A program made the position numbers and the translations under genes. Below, one piece after another: positions 35,810-46,949 of a DNA stretch of 64,000 bases. The notes beneath the pieces are model-generated. The model saw only the letters and a list, made by a program, of their open reading frames with translations, was not told the origin of the DNA and ran no database searches. Within the stretch, counting starts at the first letter, position 1. Each line of letters begins with the position of its first letter. The DNA comes from Zingiber officinale (lineage: Eukaryota > Streptophyta > Magnoliopsida > Zingiberales > Zingiberaceae): contig NC_055993.1 in NCBI RefSeq assembly GCF_018446385.1, forward strand, positions 69,766,631 through 69,830,630, read 5' to 3'.

Positions 35810-37318
35810 ATGTCCAATATTTTGAAGAGACTTCGCAAAGGAGGTTGTGGATCTAGTGGAGACAAAGAGAGGGAGCCATCAAGGGACAAAGGAAAGCAAC
35901 CAGTGAAGGGCAAAGGCAAAAGGACTTCACGCAACGAAGGTAATGACAATGAATTCAATATTGTGTTTAGAAATGATGATCAAGTAACTAGATTTGCAAT
36001 TCTTGTCAATAGAAAGATAGTGTGTACTAGATATATGGACCCAACTGTTCTTGATATGCTTGGAATTAGGGAAGATGTAGATTTGATGATTGGGTTTTTG
36101 GATTGGAGTGATATTATGTACACCCATTTTCCTACATATCCTCGTCTTGTTTTGGAATTTTTGAGTTCATTGAATGTCCATTTTACTAATGAAGATGATT
36201 ATTTTGGGAAAATCTCTTTTAGACTAATGAATCAAGAATTTCTATGGGCATTTAGTGACTTTAATTCTTGTTTTGGATTAACCACCGGTAGCCCTCGTAG
36301 GTTTGATCCAAGGTTTAATTGGAATCATTTTTGGAATGCAATAACTGGGTTAGATCAACCTTATGAGCCTTCAAGAGCTAAGGCCTCCCATATGCAAAAC
36401 CCCATTTTTAGGTATCTATATAGAGTTATGGGTAAAACTATTTTTGGTAGGGGAGAGAGTGATGAGGTGGTTAAAAAGATAGAGCTTTATGCTTTATGGG
36501 CTATGCTTTATAAGGTTGAATTTGATTCTGGTTTTCATTTTATTCAAACCTTATTAAGATCTGCTAGGGCGTCATCGGGATCAATTATTTTTGGTGGTTT
36601 GATTACCCGAATAGCTTGTAATTTAAATCTTGATGTTGATGGGTTGGAAATAATTCATGGTAATGACATGATTGACATTGATGCATGTCTTGCTATGAAA
36701 ATGATCGTTCGGGATGAGAATGGTCTTGCGTTTCCTAGGAGGAGTGGTTCTCCTCTATCCCTTCCTTTTCCTGAACGAACTACTATTCGTAACCCGGCTA
36801 ATTGGGTAATTTCCGAGTTGGATTCTGAGGATAACCCTTCTGTACCTGGAGACACTGAGCCACATCATGAGCCCTCGTCATATGGACACCCGCAGCCTTC
36901 TAGTTTTATGGAGCCCGCTAGGCATTCTTTTGCATATGGCATGGGATCTTCTAGGTTTGATTTTTCATATTTTCGTACGTCTCTAGAATCACTTCATGAG
37001 AAGCAAGATTCCCAACGAAAAATGTTGGAGGGGCGCTTCTCTTTATCTGATGATCAGTTTAGGGAGGTACAAAATCATTTTCAGTTTACGAGGAATTTCC
37101 AAGGTCAAGTGGCTGAGTTTGTGCAGGATTATGATACTGATCAGGCTAGGATGAGAGATTTTATGCAGAGCATGATGCTTACTAGCCAACAAGTAGATGC
37201 TTTATATGAGTATCATAGATCCTTGGGTGAGATTCCAGGTTTTCCTAGTTTTCCTATTGGCCAACCACGTCGTAGACCCCCTTTTCCTCGTCCACCTCCA
37301 CCTCCTCCACCATATTGA
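35810..37318 (+). CDS. Env-position ORF of Athila-like element (ATHILA ORF-1-like)
   Basis: An uninterrupted ORF of 502 codons starts at ATG 35810 (MSNILKRLRKGG). The N-terminus is short, basic and rich in Lys/Arg/Ser (to about residue 45). The middle (about 50-320) is a globular domain with FRNDDQVTRFAILVNRKIV, YPRLVLEFLSSL, DFNSCFGL and LYALWAMLYK; it resembles the plant ATHILA ORF-1 family found in Athila elements. Then come a Ser/Pro/His linker, a glutamine-rich helical region (about 400-470) and a proline-rich tail (PPFPRPPPPPPPY). I see no signal peptide or clear membrane segment, so a true envelope role is not supported by the sequence. Its openness contrasts with the broken gag and the missing pol. 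Function unknown. Confidence 0.82.
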   Translation: MSNILKRLRKGGCGSSGDKEREPSRDKGKQPVKGKGKRTSRNEGNDNEFNIVFRNDDQVTRFAILVNRKIVCTRYMDPTVLDMLGIREDVDLMIGFLDWSDIMYTHFPTYPRLVLEFLSSLNVHFTNEDDYFGKISFRLMNQEFLWAFSDFNSCFGLTTGSPRRFDPRFNWNHFWNAITGLDQPYEPSRAKASHMQNPIFRYLYRVMGKTIFGRGESDEVVKKIELYALWAMLYKVEFDSGFHFIQTLLRSARASSGSIIFGGLITRIACNLNLDVDGLEIIHGNDMIDIDACLAMKMIVRDENGLAFPRRSGSPLSLPFPERTTIRNPANWVISELDSEDNPSVPGDTEPHHEPSSYGHPQPSSFMEPARHSFAYGMGSSRFDFSYFRTSLESLHEKQDSQRKMLEGRFSLSDDQFREVQNHFQFTRNFQGQVAEFVQDYDTDQARMRDFMQSMMLTSQQVDALYEYHRSLGEIPGFPSFPIGQPRRRPPFPRPPPPPPPY

Positions 37319-38376
37319 TTTCATCGGGACGATGAAAAGTTTAAGTCTGGGGGGGGGGGGTGTCATGTACTGTTTAGTTTGGTTTTCAGTTTTTAGTTTT
37401 TGTTAGTTTTTCATGTTGGTTCTTATTTTCATTGCTTGTTGCTTTATTTTGCTTGTTTTTGAAATAATCATGGCAAAAAAAATTTTTGAGAACATCAAAT
37501 CTTCACTTATATGCTTTCTTGGATTCAAGTGAAATGTTAGCACGATTATTGTCTTGATTCATGATGTTCGAATGATGCTAGTAGTAAACTTTATGTACTT
37601 CTTTTCTCTATCTTGGGTAGCATGAAACAAGCTAAGAATCTTATGGTGATGAGTTTTAGTTTTGGTTCAACCTTAAGGATTTTATCTTCACTACACTTGT
37701 GCTTGATGCTTGAATAGTTGATGTCATTGAAATAGTCATGATTCATCTTGTTTGCTTAGTACTTGGTTTCCATGGTGATTTCTCAACTTTCATTTTGGTT
37801 ACTGGATGAGGCTCAAATCATTAAAGCTCATTTGGAAAAATCAAAATATCCCAACATGTGTGCTAAAAATTACATTTGTGAATAAGTTTTGCACAATGCA
37901 AACACTTATAAAAAAAAAAAAAAAAAAAAAGAGGAAATAAGGGATATAAAAAAACAGTTGTCATGAGTGGAATCTAGCAAGTCACCCCTTTGAGACCGAG
38001 TTAGGTTACTGGGGAAATGACTGTTTAGCTTCTCTTGAGATTGAGCACACCTTTGAGACCTTGGGTTAGTTGAGAAATATGAACCAAGTGAATGGTGAGT
38101 AAGTGCCTATCACTGGTTACTTGTCTTTCACTGGAAACACTAGGAATTTAAATTTGATGATGACTTGACTAGGACATGGATTGAAACTTGAAGAGTCTTG
38201 AGTTACTTTTACACTGTGCACAAGATTCTTATGCTTGAACCATACTTTACTTGTTTCTATGATCATGCTTTCTAATGAAACTTTTTGATAGAGTTAGGAA
38301 AGTGCACTAGGTTTTATGAATGTGTTGTAGAACATATGAATTTAGACTGCGGCATTTTGCTTGAGGACAATCTCCG
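37319..38376 (+). other. Non-coding 3' region of the Athila-like element
   Basis: No gene seen. TTTAAGTCTGGGGGG begins an 11-G run near 37350, a phrase typical of Athila 3' regions. An A-run of about 17 bases lies near 37914-37930. GCTTGAGGACAA precedes the 3' LTR. Confidence 0.65.
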
Positions 38377-39991
38377 TGATGTCGTAGATTATATACTCTT
38401 TTATGCATGTTTTTACGCACATTTACATACTTTGAGCATGCTTGATCTATGCATTTTTATACTTCCAGTTTTCCTTTTAGCATATTTACTCTTTTGGTTC
38501 GGAGATCTGCTTTTTGTATATTTTCTGTACACAGGAGTCGATTTGGTGAAGAATCTACATCCTTGGGCAAGCATTGGAGGAAACAAAGGGAAAAAGCACC
38601 GGGCCGTGTACCTCACACGGCCCTACACTGGTATGGAGCTCGGGCCGTGTGGAGTTTGACACCAACAGAAGTGGAGAATGACATGGCCGTGTGAACTTCA
38701 CACGGCCGTGTCAAGATTTGAAGCCAACCAGAGCAGAAGCCTTACATGGCCGTGTGGATCTTTCGAGACTAAGCGGTGTGGCCGTGTGCACCACTGCGGC
38801 CATGCAGATACCGAGACTAAGCGGTGTGGCAGTGTGAACCACTGCCAGTGCGGTTTTGAGAGAAGGAACTGGACATGGCCGTGTGAATCTCACACGGCCG
38901 TGTCATGGGGCCTTGTGGCGCCCGATTCCCTCCTCTATTTAAACCCTCCTTCATGAATTGAAAGGGGATCTCTCCCCCTTTGGGAGAAGGCAAGATTTGG
39001 TGGTTTCCTCCCATTCTTGGGAGGATTTCTGGGCGATTCAAGGGGAGTTCTTGGCGATTCCGGCTCCGGAGCGAGGATTGGATCCGAAGACGAAGTTTCT
39101 TCGTAGATAAGTTTTCTCTTTCCCCCTTTTCTTGGTTTCTTGGATTGGGGATTTAAGGAATGCTTGTATTCTCTATTTCTTCGGGTTTTCTTCCTCGATT
39201 CATGGAGTAGATCTTGTATTCTAGGATGAAGGGAGTATTTGTATGATGGATTGATGTAATCTCTTATGGATTTGCCATTCTCTTGTTTCAATGACATTAT
39301 CTTGCTTGTATCAATTAGATCTTGAATAATTAAAGATGATTCGTGCTTAATTCTCATTCTTGATTAATTGTTTGAATTTCTTATGGACTTGGTAAAGATA
39401 AACTCTCACTCGATCATCCGAGGGATCCACGTGACAGGTGCAAGCCCGTGTAAGGACGTTTGAGAGACAATCTTGAAGAGGAAATAGGAATATTCAAGAG
39501 AGTAGGATGAATTTTGTGATTAGTTTCTTGTATCTTGATAGATTGATAAGTCGTGGGCTTCTACGTTGATATCCGAGGAAGGCATAGTAATAGGTGCACT
39601 TCTGTGTAAGGACAACATAGGTTCATGTCTAATTAATCCTATTTAGATACATTTCTCAGTTCTTAGCCGGTTGTCTATTACAAGAGAGAACCGGCAACTT
39701 TCTACATGTTTGGCAATTGAGGGATAAGAATTGGTGAACCATTTACATTCGAGAAATCCTACAAAGAAACCGAAACTCCTAGAATCTCCCTTTGTCATAA
39801 CCCAAAACACTAAACTCTTGTTTGTTGATCTTTAAGATTAGATTTGTTTACCTTACTTTGCTTTTGAAACGATTGGATAGTTGTTTGGCTAATTCGCATT
39901 GAGACATTTCTAGTGCTTATTCCAGTCCCTGTGGATACGATAATCTTTTATATTACTTGCGACATTTCCATACACTTGCGGAGAGCGAACA
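38377..39991 (+). repeat. 3' LTR of the Athila-like element
   Basis: Begins TGATGTCGTAG, ends GAGCGAACA, followed by the GAATG duplication. Hairpin block at about 38600-38905 and TATA candidate at 38936-38942, as in the 5' copy. Confidence 0.9.
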
Positions 39992-42144
39992 GAATGCGAT
40001 CGGGCGTTCGAAGACTTGAAGGCCTATCTGAACTCTCTCCCAGTATTAGCCAAGCCGACTGCTGGTGAGTCACTTTATATGTACTTATCTTCAACCGAGC
40101 ATGCAATCGGCTCGGCTTTAGTGAGGACGAGCAGAGAGGAGCCAGTGTATTTCCTCAGTCATATTTTAAAAGATACTGAATCCCGCTACACTGGGCTCGA
40201 AAAGTTAGCTTTTGCGCTGGTCCTCGCCGCTCGGCGCCTCCGCCCATACTTCCTGGCGCATACCATTATTGTCAAAACCAATAGCCCGCTCGGACGTGTG
40301 TTACTGAATCCAGAAGTATCCGGGCGGCTCATCAAATGGACGACGAAATTAAGTGAGTTCGATATCCAATATCAGCCCCGCTCGGCGATCAAAGCGCAAT
40401 CCTTGGCCGATTTTGTGACGGAAGTGCAAAGGCCGGAGCCGGAATCTATGTGGAGAATATATGTGGATGGGTCGTCCACTCGGCTCGGAAGCGGGATTGG
40501 AATATTGTTGCTCTCCCCTCAAGAAGAAAAGATGCACTTATCCGTTCGGCTGGATTATAAAGCTACCAACAATGAAGCAGAATATGAGGCCCTCATAGCC
40601 GGCTTGCAGGCTGCCCGGCATGTAGGAGCCGGTCGGGTAACGCTTCATTCGGATTCGCAGTTGGCCGCTCAGCAGCTCTCTGGTACCTTCGAAATTAATA
40701 ATGCTCGACTCAAGCTCTACGTTGAAGCCTTCGAAAAGCTCAAAGCCGACTTTAGAGAAGTTATTGTTCAGAAGATATCCAGAGCAGAAAATCAAGCGGC
40801 CGATGAGTTAGCCAAGCTCGCGAGCTCAATAACGCCGATCGCCATTCAGCAGCCAATTGAAAAAGTATTGTTGGTGGCGCATGTCGACCGGATGGCAAAC
40901 CTCACGATTCCGAGCGACTGGAGAACACCCATCATAGAGTTCCTCCGCTCGAGCGCCACACCATCCAATGAGTATGAAGCTCAGCTGCTAAGGAGAAGAG
41001 CCGGTCGGTTCACACTCATCGGCGATCAGCTTTACAAAAAGGCTTTCTCACGCCCGTTGTTGAAATGCGTGAGCTCGGAGGACTCGGCTTACATCCTCCA
41101 AGAAGTACATCAAGGATCGCGCGGAGGAAATCCGGGCGGACGATCGTTGGCCAAGAAGATCCTCCTGGCCGGGTACTTTTGGCCGACGTTACAAGCAGAC
41201 GCCGCTCGGACCGTGTCAACGTGCCTTTCATGCCAGAAGTACCATAACTTCTATCACCGACCGGCAGAGGAAATGAAGGCATCTACAGTCTCGTGTCCGT
41301 TCGACCAGTGGGGAATGGATATCGTCGGTCCATTTCCTATGGCGACCGGACAGCGGAAATTTCTACTAGTGGCGGTAGATTATTTTTCCAAGTGGGTGGA
41401 GGCCGAGCCGCTAGCCAGGATCACCGAACAAATGGTCAAAAAGTTCATATGGCAACACATCATTTGTCGGTTCGGCATCCCTCGCCGACTGATTTCCGAC
41501 AACGGACGACAATTCACAGGGAAGGTGCTGGAGGATTGGTGCAAGAGCTACGGCATCGAGCAACACTTCACGTCCGTGGCTTATCCCCAAAGCAACGGTC
41601 AAGCCGAAGTAGCCAATCGGGAAATTCTTCGCATTCTGCGCGCTCGGCTCGATCACATGGGAGGAAGTTGGGTTGATGAAGTGTCGGGCGTCTTATGGGC
41701 CATCCGAACGACCCCCAAAGAAGGGACGGGCGTCACGCCTTTCCACTTGGTGTATGGCGGCGAAGCGGTCATCCCTGTTGAAGTTGGCGTCGAGTCGCTC
41801 GGATCCAAAATTACGATGAGGATAACGCCGAGCGGAGGAACATGGAGCTGGATTTGGTCGAAGAAGAAAGAGCCAGGGCGTCCGTTCGGCTGATGGCGTA
41901 CCGGCAGCGGATGAAGCAAAACTATAATCGCCGCATAATCCCCAGATCATTCCAGGTCGGCGATCTTGTCTGGAAGAAAGTCAAGCCGGTCGGCGACGTT
42001 GGCAAGCTAGAAGCACCGTGGGCGGGCCCCTTCAAGGTTATTGAAAAGCTTCGCTCTGGCGCTTACTATTTGGAGGATGAGGACGGGCGGCAGCCGGATC
42101 GACCGTGGAGTGTGAATCATCTCCAGCCTTATCGAGCGGGGTGA
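39992..42144 (+). pseudogene. Tat RNase H, second RNase H and integrase (3' part of polyprotein)
   Basis: The frame resumes exactly after the GAATG duplication, in the same codon phase as the Tat sequence before 30908. The first RNase H covers about 40010-40420 (AIGSALVRTS). The second, archaeal-like RNase H covers about 40445-40830 (IYVDGSSTRLGSGIG, NNEAEYEALIAGL, LHSDSQLAAQQL). The integrase zinc domain near 41100-41240 keeps CLSCQ but the second His is replaced (HQGSRGGNPGG). The core has WGMDIVGPFP, ISDNGRQF and the Glu in NGQAEVANRE, so the DDE triad is visible. A frameshift near 41806-41830 separates the main frame (to 41893) from the C-terminal part (41842-42144). Confidence 0.9.
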
Positions 42145-42271
42145 AAGGTGCACGAATGTAAATCATTTTTGTATATGTTAATCACCCGTGTCCCTGTAAT
42201 GCAGGAAGCAAAATTAATTCAAAGGATTGCCAAGAGTTCTGCCGATCGGCAGTTTCAAAGTTAGCCTTACA

Positions 42272-42956
42272 AAGGCCGTCGAGCTCCGACGTTAAATATC
42301 GAGAGACGAGCCGGCGTCTATAAACGCTCGAGCGGAAGACCGTCGAGCTCCGACGTTAAATATCGAGAGACGAGCCGGCGTCTATAAACGTCCGAGCGGA
42401 AGACCGTCGAGCCCCGACGTTAAATATCGAGGCAGGCGGCGTCTATAAACGTCCGGCGGAAGACCGCCGAGCTCGGCGTTAAATATCGAGAGACGGGCGG
42501 CAACGCTCCGGCGGAAGACCGTCGAGCTCCGGCGTTAAATATCGAGAGATGAGCCGGCGTCTATAAACGTCGGCGGAAGACCGCCGAGCTCCGACGTTAA
42601 ATATCGAGATGAGCCGGCGTCTATAAACGTCCGAGTGGAAGACCGTCGAGCCCGACGTTAAATATCGAGACGAGCCGGCGTTATAAACGCTCCGGCGGAA
42701 GACCGTCGAGCTCCGACGTTAAATATCGAGAGACGAGCCGGCGTCTATAAACGTCCGAGCGGAAGACCGTCGAGCTCCGACGTTAAATATCGAGAGACGA
42801 GCCGGCGTCTATAAACGTCCGAGCGGAAGACCGTCGAGCTCCGACGTTAAATATCGAGAGACGAGCCGGCGTCTATAAACGTCCGAGCGGAAGACCGTCG
42901 AGCCCCGACGTTAAATATCGAGAGACGAGCAGGCGTCTATAAACGTCCGAGCGGCT
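42272..42956 (+). repeat. Tandem array, about 64 bp unit, about 11 copies
   Basis: Each unit reads roughly GACCGTCGAGCTCCGACGTT, AAATATCGAGAGACGAGCCG and GCGTCTATAAACGTCCGAGC plus GGAA. The middle copies are nearly identical; copies at 42420-42700 have short deletions. GTCGAGCTCCGAC and CGAGCCGGCG give each unit small inverted repeats. It lies between the pol stop (42144) and the 3' end of the antisense gene (43314). Confidence 0.9.
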
Positions 42957-43313
42957 CGCATTGCAAGAATCTAGCGCAAACCCCTTTGAGATAAGGCGCA
43001 AAGCTAGAGATGGTTAATTAGAATTAAAAATGTGAGTAAGTGAACGAATAACGTTCGAGCGCCGAGCGGACACCTAGTTGCACGGCGAAAGATGTTATTG
43101 AAGGCAAGCCGCTTGAGTCCACGTTATAGCGTAAAGCCGAGCGGAGGAGTTATAAAGAACACTTAAAATGTGACGAAAGAAAAATTTCTTGTCAAAACGG
43201 AAGTTGGAGGAACATAAAAGATTATCTATTATGCACTAGGTGAACCAAAAAAGTTACTACAAAGACAAGTTGAGCCGAACGGCTGGAATACAAAAAAGTG
43301 CAAAAAACGCTTA
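42957..43313. other. Spacer between tandem array and antisense gene
   Basis: No gene seen. It may hold the 3' untranslated region of the antisense gene. GCCGAGCGGA recurs as in the array. Confidence 0.4.
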
Positions 43314-45508
43314 TCACGCGTCAAAGTCAAAAAGAGTGTCTGGGATGACGCCCATCACGGTCGCAAGGTCCTCGGGGGGGATGGCCAGCTCGGCGGGCAG
43401 GTGGCCCTTAGTCTTCAGGTAATCTACCGCCGCCTTGATCGCTTCTTCGAAAGTGAGGGATATTTTGTCAGTGAACTTCTCTCCGAAATCTTCCGAGCGG
43501 AGATACGCCTTCCTCACTTCGTCCGAACGGGCCGACTCCCTCTCTTGATATTCTTTGAGCGCGGCGTGGGCAGCGTCGCTGGCAGCTTGGAGATCCTTCA
43601 ACTCTCCATCAAACCTAAGGAGATCGGCCGAGCGGCTCTCTTTCTCGGTGGCCAGCAGAGCATCCAGATCCTTAATGCGTTGCTCCAGACCTCTGATCTC
43701 CACCTTCATTCGGTCCATGTCTTCGATGGCCTGGAGCTTCCGAGAGGTCGCCGTCTTGATGTCTTTATCTCTTTGTTTGACTATCGCTTCGAGCCGAACT
43801 ACCTTGCTGGCTAGATCAGTAACTCGTTTCCGTTTGGCTTCCAGCGATTTTTTGGCCTTCTCCAGAGCGGCCGTCGACTGTCGGCTGTCTCCCGAGGCCT
43901 TGAGTTTTTTCAATTCATCCTCCAGCTCGGCCAACCGATTGCTAACGGCAATTTGCTCCACCCAGTTCTGCGAACAACAGTAAGCAGGTTCAAAAAACTT
44001 AACTCAAATACGCGAACAGAGAAAAAGAGCATACCCCCATGGCCTGCTGAAGGTTACTGTCGCCGAGCTGTCCGGGAGTCATCGCTTTTATTCTGCGCCG
44101 AGCGTCCTCCCAAACTTGTGCAAGAGGGCCTGTCAAGGTGATCTACTGCTCGGGGACCACTGGCCGATCAGCAGCTGCCATGTATTCCTCTGAGGGGAGG
44201 CGCAGGACAATTTTAATTAAATTCTGGCCGCTCGGCTCGCCCTGAGAAACATTGGCCTTACCGGACGGCCCACCGGTGGACGAGGAGGGAAGCTCGCCCA
44301 AGCGCCTGATACGGCGCAAAGTTCTTGAAGGGCTGGACGGCGGCACCTCAGAGCTGGCCCTCGGAGAGCCTTGAGGGGTCGGAGTACTCTCGAGGGAAAC
44401 CGTCCCGGACAGCACCGGTGCATCTGCGCCCCGCTCGGGCTGTGGCTCATCAAGTGTAGTCGAGGCAGATGCGGATTCCGGTCGTCGGCGTTTCCGAGCA
44501 CGTAGCGGCACATCATCGGCCGAACGACCCTCCACCTCGGCTTCGGTAGGAGGTTCTATGTCGCCCGCGGCCTCATCGTGAGAGGCAGGGACGTCTGAGG
44601 CTTCGGGGACAGTTGGTGTCCCCTCACCTTCTTCGCCGGCCGGATCAGTTGGAGCAAGGCCCCGTTCGGCGGCCTCCTTGTTCGTCACCGCCTCAATCTG
44701 AGCGGCCTTCAATTTGAGCTTCTCGGTAGCTTTGGCGCGCCACATGACTTCAGCTGCAGGAGCAAAAAATAAACAGTTAGAACAAAACAAACGGGAAGAT
44801 AAGGAAACTTACTCATGCTGCAGGGCAGATCGGCTGTGGTAGAGGACAAGCCGAATATGTGCATTACTCCCGGGAGGAGTAGCTTGTCAATATGATAGCG
44901 CTGGCCAACTAGCCGTTCGGCTGCATGAAGGTAGGCCGCGTCACCTCTAAATTTGCCGAGCTCCGGTTGCGAGGGCATCGCCGTCTGCCACTTGGTGCGA
45001 AAAGTTGGTCGCTCGGGAAAACGTATATAGAAAAAGTGCTCATTCCAATGTTTGTTGGAGCTCGGCATATTATCAAAAAGGACGAAGCCTATCCTGGACT
45101 GGAAAACAAAGGTGCCCCACTCGGCTTGCTTGGGATAAAAAAAGTAGTTGAAAATTTTGGTTCTAAGGGGATGCCGTTCAGTTTGAATAAAACTATCACT
45201 CCGCTCAGCAGCCTAATAGAGTTGGGAACTACCTGGCCGAGCGGAATGCGAAAATAATTGCAAACTTCTAAGAAAAACTTGTGGGGTGGAAAACGTAGTC
45301 CGGCCAGAAATTGGTCTCGGAAGAAAAGAACAGTGCCGGGCGGCGGATCGTGAGACCGATCGGCCGGTGTGGCTAACACTATTTGGTGGTCAGTCGGCAG
45401 GTCATAGGCTCGAGTGAGGCGCAAGGCGTCCTCCTCGTCGAACCGGCTTTCCATGTTCGAATACCAAAGACTCGGAGCACTGCCGGTCGGCTGCGAGGTG
45501 CTAGTCAT
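43314..45508 (-). pseudogene. Spliced antisense gene of the Tat element (putative gypsy-type transposon domain and coiled coil)
   Basis: The gene runs opposite to gag-pol. The ATG at 45508 (MTSTSQPTGS) is preferred because it follows a TATA box. Exon 1 (45508-44813) encodes a domain with RFPPHKFFLEVCNYF and VVPNSIRLLSG, resembling the PF04195 'putative gypsy type transposon' family; a frameshift lies near 45170. Intron 1 (44754-44812) has GTAAGT and CTGCAG and keeps the frame. Exon 2 (44753-44035) is Pro/Ser/Glu-rich and low complexity with RKRRRP; an in-frame TAG lies at about 44142-44144. Intron 2 (43968-44034) has GTATGC and TTCGCAG. Exon 3 (43967-43314) is a long coiled coil (LEDELKKLKAS, LEQRIKDLDALL). 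Antisense genes at this site are known in Tat elements such as Grande; the function is unknown. Confidence 0.8.
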
Positions 45509-45762
45509 GGTCGACAGACAAGGATACGGGACCAAAAGGGAAGGTTCAAGCAAGGAATTGAGGAAAACCGACTGAAGGAAACGATTAACAGAAAGAAGAA
45601 AACGTTGGGAACGAGAAGGAGGGGCTTACGAGCAAGAAAGATGATCGACGGGGGCCTGGGGGTTGGCGAAGAATTGAGGGGCGAGGTCGCCGGAGAAAAA
45701 AACGAGCAGAGGAGCGCCGGAGGAAGATGAAGCAACTAGGCGACGGAAACGGAGTCGCGGGC

Positions 45763-45770
45763 TTTATATC
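45763..45770 (-). promoter_or_regulatory. TATA box for the antisense gene
   Basis: On the - strand, GATATAAAGCCCGCG gives a TATATAAA-like box about 255 bases before the ATG at 45508. The region between is pyrimidine-rich on the coding strand, as plant leaders often are. Confidence 0.55.
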
Positions 45771-46153
45771 ACCGCCCGGGAGCAACCTCCACCGTCCGAT
45801 CCAGGTCGTCGATAACGAGGTCATCATCCAGCCGTCCATTTCAAACGGCGGCTGTCCCATCGGAAGTGACGCCACCGCCATACTCTGACAAACGCATGAC
45901 CGCCACGTGTCAGCTGGATACTGGCCGCATTTAATGAGCTCCCCTTACCGTGAGCAGTGCACGTGATGAATAGTAGGGGAGAGCATAGGACATGGAGTCC
46001 AAGAGACCACAAGGCACGGGCCAGATATCGCCGAACGGGCGAGCATCATTAGACCTGGCCGAGCGGCCCAATGCAATTATCGTTGTTCTGTCAGATCGGC
46101 AGTCCCGTCAGTCGGACTTCGCCTCCTTCGACTAGACTCGAGGGGAAGGCAAG
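45771..46153. other. Upstream region of antisense gene and Tat polypurine tract
   Basis: No ORF of note. CGAGGGGAAGGCAAG at 46139-46153, just before the 3' LTR, is the probable polypurine tract. The stretch must also carry the antisense promoter. Confidence 0.55.
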
Positions 46154-46949
46154 TGATCCGGTGGTAAGAGCCCGGGACCCCCTAACGAGGGGTCAACGCC
46201 ACGTGGAGGTCAAATGGCCGAGTAGCCCGCCGGAGAAGGGTGAGCCGACCGGACTTGGAAGAAATGGATAAGGCCGATCGGCCGACCAATGGACATTCGG
46301 TAGTAAAAGGCACCCTAACCGGGTTGGGGTTCCGACGCTCAATGAAACAATGTCTCAGAGCCGAGAGGAAGTCACTCGCCTAGAAGTCTCCCCGGCATCT
46401 CAGCACAAGCGGCAGGCGAGATGTGGGGGGCGTGCCGTCCGGCCGGCGCAGGGGATGAAGGCCGTCCGGACGATGTTCTCCATCCAGCCGGCCGGACATA
46501 TGTCCCGGCCGGCAGTAAAGGAGAACAGGAACATCTCCTAATAGCCATCAAGTCACATGACTAAGCCATACTCCTAGTCTGACAACGGGGTGTCTTGTTG
46601 TCCCATCGAAGGCGCGATGGGACTGTTGCAGTATGACGTCAGGTAAGTTTTCTAACAGGCACACACCGAGGCATGGGCTGCGGATACGCACGCGCCTCGA
46701 TAGGCGTGTAGGAGCTTTTTCATCGTCCTATATAAAGAACCGTAGATTTCGCCGGAGGTACGCATTCTACAAGCTTGGGAGCTCATTTTTCCACTACTTA
46801 CCTGACTTGAGCGTCGGAGGGTCGCCGCCGGGAACCCCTTCCCGGCCCGACTTCTGTGCAGGATCGCCGGAGCTTCGGAGGCTTGTGCCATCGACTAGGA
46901 TAGCGTCACGTGCCCAGCGTCCCTTGGTTCGGCGATTCGGACAGGATCA
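46154..46949 (+). repeat. 3' LTR of the Tat element
   Basis: 796 bp from TGATCCGGTGG to ACAGGATCA, followed by the GTCAG duplication. Confidence 0.92.

Larger units (their letters stand above)
30908..39991 (+). mobile_element. Athila-like Ty3/gypsy element lacking reverse transcriptase and integrase
   Basis: LTRs are 1632 and 1615 bp, beginning TGATGT and ending GCGAACA. The duplication GAATG is perfect (30903-30907 and 39992-39996), and joining it restores the Tat pol frame. Inside are gag-protease, a short hairpin-rich spacer, and a 502-codon ORF in the env-like position. The 2.5-3 kb that would hold reverse transcriptase, RNase H and integrase is missing between 35157 and 35300. As built, it could only have moved with enzymes supplied by another element. 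Confidence 0.9.
27114..46949 (+). mobile_element. Ty3/gypsy element of the Tat lineage, nested in copia C1 LTR
   Basis: LTRs of 796 bp begin TGATCCGGTGG and end ACAGGATCA. The duplications are perfect, GTCAG at 27109-27113 and 46950-46954, and joining them restores the LTR sequence seen uninterrupted near 60350. Domain order is gag, protease, reverse transcriptase, RNase H, a second RNase H and integrase, then a tandem array and an antisense gene before the 3' LTR. The second RNase H and the antisense gene are marks of the Tat group (Ogre, Retand, Grande relatives). An Athila-like element interrupts pol. Without it the element is about 10.7 kb. Confidence 0.92.

Noticed and set aside
42272..42956. 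CRISPR-like array
   Set aside because: Units of about 64 bp follow each other without unique spacers, and the setting is a plant retrotransposon. It is a plain tandem repeat.
43401..43983. Two overlapping + strand ORFs of 137 and 142 codons
   Set aside because: They lie opposite the coiled-coil exon, whose - strand reading has heptad structure and correct splice junctions. The + strand readings look like shadows.
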